Source of the DNA: Verrucomicrobiota bacterium | Lineage (GTDB): Bacteria; Verrucomicrobiota; Verrucomicrobiia; Limisphaerales; JAHEOI01 | Direction of reading: 5' to 3' | Length of the DNA stretch: 18,670 nt | Assembly: GCA_018610125.1 (NCBI GenBank) | Contig: JAHEOI010000111.1 | Span: 1-18,670, forward strand | Made by a program: the position numbers and the translations under genes | Part shown: positions 13,910 to 18,670 of the stretch, one piece after another | Layout: each line of letters opens with the position of its first letter | Numbering within the stretch: position 1 is the stretch's first letter | The notes under the pieces: generated by a model | Databases searched by the model: none | What the model was told of the DNA's origin: nothing | What the model saw: only the letters and a program-made list of their open reading frames with translations

Positions 13910-15475
13910 TTAGCGCTTTAACCGCTTCCGCAAGGCGGCCAAAACCTCTCTTGTCACCGGGATATCCAACTGGAAGCAGACGAGACCGTAAACCAGCGCT
14001 GCCGGTATCATCGGTACAAATACGGCCCCCAGTTTGAAGGCAAACGAGCTCGAGGCGAGCCCCGTCACATACTCTTGCCATCCAAGATGGCTCAGCCACG
14101 CCACTTGGGCGGCGAGCAGGCCCGCCGTAAGCATCTTTAGGAACTGACGCTGCACTGAGCCCAACTCCAGACGTTTGAGTCTAAGCTTCAATGCATGCAG
14201 GAGCAGCCCGACGTTGATCAACGAGCTAAAGCTGTTGGCAAGGCCGAGTCCGACTTGCTCGAACGGAACCACGAGGAACCCTGTGAACAAGAGGTTCATC
14301 AAAAGGCAGGCGACGCTAATCTTCATGGGAGTCTGGATGTCCCCCAAGGCGTGAAAGGAGCGAACAAGCACATTGACGGTGGAGTAACCGATCAGCGCCG
14401 GGGCCAGGGAGGTCAGGGCCATCCACGTCCGGGTTGTTGCCTCTTCACCGAATTCGCCGTGCTCAAATAGCAAACGGACGATCGGCTGGGCCAGCACAGC
14501 CATCATGGCGGCCGCAAAGCAATTGGCAAACGAGAGGTAGGCCAGCCCTTGACCCAATGTCTGCCTGAATTCCTGAAATTTCTTGTCCGCAGCCAGGCCG
14601 GAGAGGGTCGGCAGGATGAATGTCGCCAGTGAAACTCCGAATATGCCTTGCGGGAACTCCATCAGTCGAATCGCATAGTTGAATGAGGCGACGATCGAGG
14701 CGTTCACCCAAAAAGCGATCCCTTGAGTGAGCAAGAGATTGATTTGAAACGCGGCGGCGCCGATTGTGCCGGGGATCATTTGCCGAAGCACAAACCGGAC
14801 GGTTTGGTGCTTCCATGGCGAGACCCATGCCAGCCGGAAGCCGTTCCGGTAGAGGACGGGGAGCTGAAATCCGGCCTGCGCGATCCCGGCAGCGAGGACG
14901 CCGTAAGCCAATGCGAAAATCTGCTCTCGCAGCGTCTCACCGAATCCGGGAGCAACGAAGAGCACCGTCGCGATCATCACGAGGTTTAACAGCCCCGCAC
15001 CCAGCGCGGGCATAAAGAAGAAGCCGCGCGAGTTGAGCATGCCCATGAACACGGCCGCCAGGCAGACCAGGAGCATGTAGGGAAACATGATGCGCAACAG
15101 CCGCAGCATCAGTTCCGTCTCGCTGGCAAGGCTCCCGAACTGGATGGCCAAGGTGATGCCGATGAGCGCGAGCGCAATGACCCCGCTTGCCACGATGATC
15201 AGCCCGGAAATGACCGCGTTGGCCGACTCCCACATCGCGCGTTCCCCTTCCCGCCGCTCCTTTTCTTTGAAAACCGGGATGAATGCCGCCGTCAGCGCCC
15301 CCTCCCCCAAGAGTCGCCGAAAAAGATTGGGGATCATGTAGGCGAAGATAAACGCCCCGGCTTCAGGTCCAACCCCCATGAACCGGGCATAGACCATTTC
15401 CCGGACCAGCCCGAGCATCCGGCTTGCCAGCGTCGCGCTTCCCATCGCTCCCGACGATTTGAGCATCTTTGACAT
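13910..15475 (-). CDS. murJ: Lipid II flippase MurJ (MviN)
   Basis: MOP-superfamily flippase that carries the peptidoglycan precursor lipid II across the inner membrane. The 521 residues form about 14 hydrophobic segments. The family start is clear: SGAMGSATLASRMLGLVREMVYARFMG, then AYMIPNLFRRLLGEGALTAAFIPVF, which contains the conserved central-cavity arginines. FPQGIFGVSLATFILPTLS (MurJ TM7-8 region) and RSFHALGDIQTPMKI are further signatures. Length is normal. ATG 15475 is preceded by a 7-base tandem repeat that supplies its GGA-type Shine-Dalgarno (GGA then AAACC). It is transcribed away from actA; whether it continues into the rpmH operon across 488 bases is not clear. Confidence 0.95.
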   Translation of the reverse strand: MSKMLKSSGAMGSATLASRMLGLVREMVYARFMGVGPEAGAFIFAYMIPNLFRRLLGEGALTAAFIPVFKEKERREGERAMWESANAVISGLIIVASGVIALALIGITLAIQFGSLASETELMLRLLRIMFPYMLLVCLAAVFMGMLNSRGFFFMPALGAGLLNLVMIATVLFVAPGFGETLREQIFALAYGVLAAGIAQAGFQLPVLYRNGFRLAWVSPWKHQTVRFVLRQMIPGTIGAAAFQINLLLTQGIAFWVNASIVASFNYAIRLMEFPQGIFGVSLATFILPTLSGLAADKKFQEFRQTLGQGLAYLSFANCFAAAMMAVLAQPIVRLLFEHGEFGEEATTRTWMALTSLAPALIGYSTVNVLVRSFHALGDIQTPMKISVACLLMNLLFTGFLVVPFEQVGLGLANSFSSLINVGLLLHALKLRLKRLELGSVQRQFLKMLTAGLLAAQVAWLSHLGWQEYVTGLASSSFAFKLGAVFVPMIPAALVYGLVCFQLDIPVTREVLAALRKRLKR

Positions 15476-15480
15476 GGTTT

Positions 15481-15508
15481 TCCGTCTTCCGTCTTCCGTC
15501 CTCCGTCC
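15481..15508. repeat. Four tandem copies of a 7-base unit (TCCGTCY) in the murJ leader
   Basis: TCCGTCT, TCCGTCT, TCCGTCC, TCCGTCC in direct succession, then GG. On the murJ strand the unit reads RGACGGA, and the copy nearest the gene forms the GGA Shine-Dalgarno just before ATG 15475. The unit length is not a multiple of three and lies outside the coding frame. Confidence 0.8.
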
Positions 15509-15601
15509 GGTTAAACCAAAGCATTTGCCTCACGACCAGACTTTTCCCAATGGATATGCTTGCCGCCTTTCCCCCCGCCCCCGGGTCCGAGCCTCATAAG
15601 C

Positions 15602-15629
15602 GCTACTTGTCAGCCTTAGCCACAGTAGC
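15602..15629. repeat. Inverted repeat GCTACT ... AGTAGC upstream of the act promoter
   Basis: Perfect 6-base arms (15602-15607 and 15624-15629) with a 16-base interior that can extend the stem by a bulged T and two more pairs (GT/AC). It lies about 40 bases upstream of the candidate TTGACA element. It could be a murJ-leader hairpin or a regulator site; no T run follows to suggest a terminator. Confidence 0.35.
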
Positions 15630-15670
15630 CCCTTAACCGCGCTAGCTTTTGAAATTAACGCGATGGGCCA

Positions 15671-15699
15671 TTGACAAATTCGGTATTCTCTTCTAAATG
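15671..15699 (+). promoter_or_regulatory. Candidate sigma70-type promoter for the act operon
   Basis: A perfect TTGACA (15671-15676) is followed by a 17-base spacer and TAAATG (15694-15699, three of six to TATAAT). It points towards actA and would leave a leader of about 190 bases that contains the CRP-like palindrome. The -35 is strong and the -10 weak, which would suit an activated promoter. Confidence 0.45.
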
Positions 15700-15813
15700 A
15701 TTGGTCGCTTTGAAAAAACGACAGGCTACGAAAAGCTGGCTTGAGCGTTTCCCAGTACCGGCGAGAGAATTATGTTCGATTTTTGTTGTCAAAGACTTGG
15801 ATGGTAACGAGTA

Positions 15814-15831
15814 TTGTGAAAAATTTCACAA
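15814..15831. promoter_or_regulatory. 18-base palindrome of CRP/FNR operator form in the actA leader
   Basis: TTGTGAAAAATTTCACAA: perfect 8-base arms around AA. It contains TGTGA, six bases, TCACA, the exact half-site spacing bound by CRP in Enterobacteria. It ends 66 bases before the actA start and lies downstream of the candidate promoter at 15671, so from that promoter it would act as a repressor site, unless another promoter lies nearby. The cognate regulator is not in this window. Confidence 0.55.
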
Positions 15832-15897
15832 GCTCCGGTCGCGGTCGGGATGGAGCGAAAAGGAAAGCACGAGAAGAGGAAAGGTTGAACGCGCGCA

Positions 15898-16548
15898 ATG
15901 TCTGACATCTTCCCAAAGTGGACGAACCGGTTGCCGGTCAAGATTCTCATTGGAGCATTGTTGCTCTTGGGATTGGTGATTGTGGGGCTTTGGTATTATT
16001 TCACGCCGAGCTACACGAGGGTCGGCTATACCCCGACCCAGCCGGTGGCGTACTCGCACAAGATCCATGTGGATCAATTGGGCTTGGACTGTCGCTATTG
16101 TCATGACGATGTTGATGAGTCCGCTCACGCCAACATCCCGGCGGCTTCGACATGCATGAATTGCCATGAGCAAGTATTGCCCAACAGCCCGAAGCTTGAA
16201 AAGGTGCGCGCCAGCGCCCAGAAGGGGGAGCCGATTCCATGGGTTAAAGTCCACAAGATGCCGGAATTTGTCTTTTTCAACCATGCTGCCCATGTCAACC
16301 GGGGTGTCAGTTGTGTTGAATGCCATGGGCAGGTCAATAAGATGGAGAAGGTGCGCCATGCCAAGCCGCTTAATATGAGCTTCTGTCTCGATTGCCACCG
16401 CCATCCGGAAACGCGGTTACGCCGGCCGGATCAGGTTTACAATCTCGACCTCCAGATCCCGCAGGATAAGCAGAAGAAGCAAGGAAAGCAATTCGTCAAG
16501 AAGTGGAATATCGACGCATCGCAGAATTGTTCTGCGTGTCATCGATAG
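15898..16548 (+). CDS. actA: Alternative complex III pentaheme cytochrome c subunit ActA
   Basis: Membrane-anchored pentaheme cytochrome c, 216 residues, of the quinol-oxidising alternative complex III, which passes electrons to a cytochrome c or terminal oxidase. One membrane helix (about 15-34) is followed by a periplasmic domain with five CXXCH haem sites: CRYCH (65-69), CMNCH (86-90), CVECH (139-143), CLDCH (163-167) and CSACH (211-215). Extra histidines, such as H54, H57, H129 and H132, could be distal ligands. Family features such as VAYSHKIHVDQLGLDCRYCH and FFNHAAHV are present. The anchor lacks a cleavage site, so it should stay bound. An AAAGG lies about 14 bases before the ATG. actB follows after 21 bases. 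Haem attachment would need a cytochrome c maturation system encoded elsewhere. Confidence 0.93.
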   Translation: MSDIFPKWTNRLPVKILIGALLLLGLVIVGLWYYFTPSYTRVGYTPTQPVAYSHKIHVDQLGLDCRYCHDDVDESAHANIPAASTCMNCHEQVLPNSPKLEKVRASAQKGEPIPWVKVHKMPEFVFFNHAAHVNRGVSCVECHGQVNKMEKVRHAKPLNMSFCLDCHRHPETRLRRPDQVYNLDLQIPQDKQKKQGKQFVKKWNIDASQNCSACHR

Positions 16549-16569
16549 TCAATCATCATTTGGTCTTTT

Positions 16570-18670
16570 ATGCAGACGAATCCGTCATCTGGCCCGGAAA
16601 ATCAGACTGGCCGCGAATATTGGCGAAGCCTGGATGAGCTCGCGGATACCCCCGAGTTCAAGCAATGGCTCTCCCGCGAATTCCCTCAAGGGGCCGGCGA
16701 GTTCACCGACCCCGTATCGCGCCGACATTTTGTGAAAATCATGTCGGCCTCCTTCCTGATGATGATGGGGTTGACCGGGTGCCGACGTCCCGAAGAACGA
16801 ATTGTGCCGTTCTCAAAGATGCCGGACAACTACAAGCATGGCATTCCCGAGATGTATGCGACGGCGATGCCGTTGCGGGAGACCGCTGTGCCGTTGCTGG
16901 TACGCTCGAATGACGGCCATCCGACCAAAGTGGAGGGGAATCCGGAGCATCCGGCCAGTAATGGCGGGACCGATTCCTTTGCCCAGGCTTCCGTCCTGGG
17001 GCTCTATGACCCCGATCGCGCGATCCATTACCGGCGTCGCGACGGCGATGACGAAGGGACGGCAGCGAAGAAAGTCGAAAAGTCGGTCGCTCTTAAAGAG
17101 CTTGATCGGATTGCGGGTCAGGCCGAAGAGAATGGCGGGCAAGGGCTCTGCGTTCTCATGGAAGAGAGCGGCTCCCTGTCCCGGGAGCGCATTCAGGCGC
17201 AGATCCGAAAGAAATGGCCGAAAGCACGCTGGTTTTCCTATGAGCCGATCGATTTTGGGAGGGATCGAGAGGCCGCATCCAAGGCCTTCGGTCGCTCGGT
17301 CAAGCCGGACTACCAATTCGACAAAGCCAAGGTCATTCTCTCATTGGATGCCGATTTCCTCGGGACGGAAGAGGATTCTTACATCCATATCAAACGGTTT
17401 GCACAGGGTCGCAAGATTGCCGAGCCGGGCGACTCCATGAGTCGACTCTATGCCATTGAAGGACTCTTGACATTGACCGGCTCCAATGCAGATCACCGAT
17501 TGAGGGTTCCGACCAGCCAGGTGCAGCGGATTGCGGCCGGTCTCGCTCAAAAGATCGGCGCCGATTCGGACGTGCCTGGGGCTTTGGCAGAAGCGGCGAG
17601 CGATTTGGGAGAATCGGAGCATGCCGATTGGGTGAGCGAGTGTGCCAACGACCTCATGGCCCATCGAGGCGAAGCGGTCGTCGTGGCCGGGTATCGGCAA
17701 CCGATGGCGGTCCATCTGCTGGCCCATGCCATGAACATGGCTTTGGGGAATGTCGGCAAGACTGTCCTTTATTACGAGCGAGAGCCGTCTCAAGACGAGG
17801 GAATTGAAGCCTTGGCCGAGGCGCTCAATGCCGGGGAGGTCAAAGACTTGGTCATCATGGGCGGCAACCCGGCTTACAACGCGCCGGCCGACCTGGACTG
17901 GGAAGCGACACAGGAGAAAGCCGACAATGTGGTGCGGCTTGGGTATTACAACGACGAGACCTCGGCCATCAGCGATTGGCTTTTCCCGCGCCTCCATTAC
18001 CTCGAATCGTGGGGAGACGCTCGGACCCGTGAAGGGACGATGGTCTCGGTGCAGCCTTTGCTCGCGCCGCTCTTTGGCGGAATGTCGGATTTGGAGTTTC
18101 TGGCCCGCGTCGGCGGACTGAGCGAGACAGATCCCCATCAAATCGTTCGGCAGACCTTTGAAGGGATCGCCGGGAAAGGTGAGGACAAATGGCAAGCCTT
18201 TCTTCATGACGGGTATGCCCCGGCTACGACCCCGGCGCCGGTGTCGGTGAAATTCGATTGGAAGGCCGTCACCAAGGAGCTGAAGAAGGCGTCATCCAGT
18301 GCGAAGCCAAGCGTCGACAACCTTGAGGTTGTGTTTCATCGGGACGCAAGCCTCGATGACGGGCGATTCAACAACAACGGTTGGCTCCAAGAATTTCCCG
18401 ACCCGATCACCAAGATCACCTGGGAAAATGTGATCATGATCAGCCGCAAGACCGCCAAGGAGCTTGGAGTCGATTATAGGAATGATGAGGACCTCAACCT
18501 GATGGTCCCGCGGGTCAAGGTTACCTTGAACGGGCGGACCGTCGAGGGACCCCTTTGGATCCAGCCTGGCATGGCGGATAATACCTTGGCGCTTGCGGTC
18601 GGGTATGGACGGAGTCGCACCGGACGGGTCGGTGACGGGGCGGGCTACAATGCCTACCGGATCCGAGCAC
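16570..18670 (+). CDS. actB: Alternative complex III ActB, molybdopterin-oxidoreductase-like subunit with extended Tat signal (3' end outside window)
   Basis: Large periplasmic subunit of alternative complex III, open for 700 codons to the window edge. It starts with the extended Tat-signal domain seen in MoCo/4Fe-4S proteins of these complexes (EYWRSLDELADTPEFKQWL, then FPQGAGEFTDPVS), leading into the twin-arginine motif SRRHFVKI (50-57), a hydrophobic stretch and Cys71 (LTGC), a possible lipobox. The remainder is the molybdopterin-type domain (EGNPEHPAS, ATAMPL, YDPDR, VIMGGNPAYNAPADLDW). In characterised ActB this domain binds no molybdenum, and I see no N-terminal four-cysteine cluster, in keeping with that. 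The iron-sulfur ferredoxin part expected at the C-terminus is beyond the edge. ATG 16570 follows actA by 21 bases with no strong Shine-Dalgarno. actC-F are expected next. Confidence 0.93.
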   Translation, partial: MQTNPSSGPENQTGREYWRSLDELADTPEFKQWLSREFPQGAGEFTDPVSRRHFVKIMSASFLMMMGLTGCRRPEERIVPFSKMPDNYKHGIPEMYATAMPLRETAVPLLVRSNDGHPTKVEGNPEHPASNGGTDSFAQASVLGLYDPDRAIHYRRRDGDDEGTAAKKVEKSVALKELDRIAGQAEENGGQGLCVLMEESGSLSRERIQAQIRKKWPKARWFSYEPIDFGRDREAASKAFGRSVKPDYQFDKAKVILSLDADFLGTEEDSYIHIKRFAQGRKIAEPGDSMSRLYAIEGLLTLTGSNADHRLRVPTSQVQRIAAGLAQKIGADSDVPGALAEAASDLGESEHADWVSECANDLMAHRGEAVVVAGYRQPMAVHLLAHAMNMALGNVGKTVLYYEREPSQDEGIEALAEALNAGEVKDLVIMGGNPAYNAPADLDWEATQEKADNVVRLGYYNDETSAISDWLFPRLHYLESWGDARTREGTMVSVQPLLAPLFGGMSDLEFLARVGGLSETDPHQIVRQTFEGIAGKGEDKWQAFLHDGYAPATTPAPVSVKFDWKAVTKELKKASSSAKPSVDNLEVVFHRDASLDDGRFNNNGWLQEFPDPITKITWENVIMISRKTAKELGVDYRNDEDLNLMVPRVKVTLNGRTVEGPLWIQPGMADNTLALAVGYGRSRTGRVGDGAGYNAYRIRA

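Larger units (their letters stand above)
15476..15897. other. 422-base divergent regulatory region between murJ and actA
   Basis: Contains, from murJ towards actA: the 7-base tandem repeat at the murJ ribosome binding site, a C-rich tract (about 15577-15595), an inverted repeat GCTACT/AGTAGC (15602-15629), a candidate plus-strand promoter with a perfect TTGACA, and an 18-base palindrome of CRP/FNR form. A TTG-started ORF from 15701 runs through it into actA in another frame and has no recognisable product. Confidence 0.7.

Noticed and set aside
15701..15979. 92-codon TTG-started ORF in the actA leader
   Set aside because: It overlaps the first 80 bases of actA in another frame, runs through the CRP-like palindrome and has no recognisable motif.
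1..18670. CRISPR arrays, tRNA/rRNA genes, insertion sequences, phage or defence genes
   Set aside because: Both strands were read for spaced direct repeats, T-loop-like GTTCRA motifs, transposase or integrase motifs and defence-type proteins; none were found.

Overview
The window reads as a bacterial chromosome segment, moderately GC-rich by eye, made almost entirely of tightly packed housekeeping and respiratory genes. I see no tRNA, rRNA, IS element, integrase, CRISPR array or phage gene. The mix of an alternative complex III start (actA-actB), a LemA/M48-peptidase pair, a KDG-type sugar kinase and acidic-tailed ScpA/ScpB fits a PVC-group organism, with Verrucomicrobiota the best guess. That is inference from gene content and protein character, because no marker RNA is present.

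Layout: (1) 1-571, minus: the N-terminal third or so of a DEAH-box helicase resembling HrpB, cut by the window edge. (2) 706-1791, plus: a PfkB-family 2-keto-3-deoxygluconate-type kinase. It converges on yajQ, with two strong hairpins (1854-1888 and 1938-1974) between them that look like a bidirectional terminator and the end of yajQ. (3) 1966-6153, minus: lemA, a large M48 membrane peptidase, a membrane-anchored TPR protein and yajQ, read in that order. (4) 6305-13421, minus: one compact run rpmH, rnpA, yidD, yidC, jag, scpA, scpB, pheA and a PPP-family phosphatase, with several stop/start overlaps. It joins ribosome and RNase P maturation, membrane protein insertion, chromosome condensation and phenylalanine synthesis. 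rpmH (13284-13421) is only 45 residues. (5) 13422-13909: a 488-base gap upstream of rpmH with a hairpin and one 48-codon ORF behind a good ribosome binding site. (6) 13910-15475, minus: murJ, with a 7-base tandem repeat in its leader. (7) 15476-15897: divergent regulatory region with a candidate promoter and an 18-base palindrome of the CRP/FNR operator form. (8) 15898-18670, plus: actA (pentaheme cytochrome) and the first 700 codons of actB.

The window is mostly conserved machinery. I did not find a clearly undescribed multi-gene system. The points most worth a second look are the phosphatase that has lost two family histidines (GNRD in place of GNHD, KGL in place of HGL), the CRP-like palindrome in the act leader, the 7-base repeats at the murJ ribosome binding site, the LemA/M48/TPR membrane cassette, and the long acidic tails on both condensin subunits.
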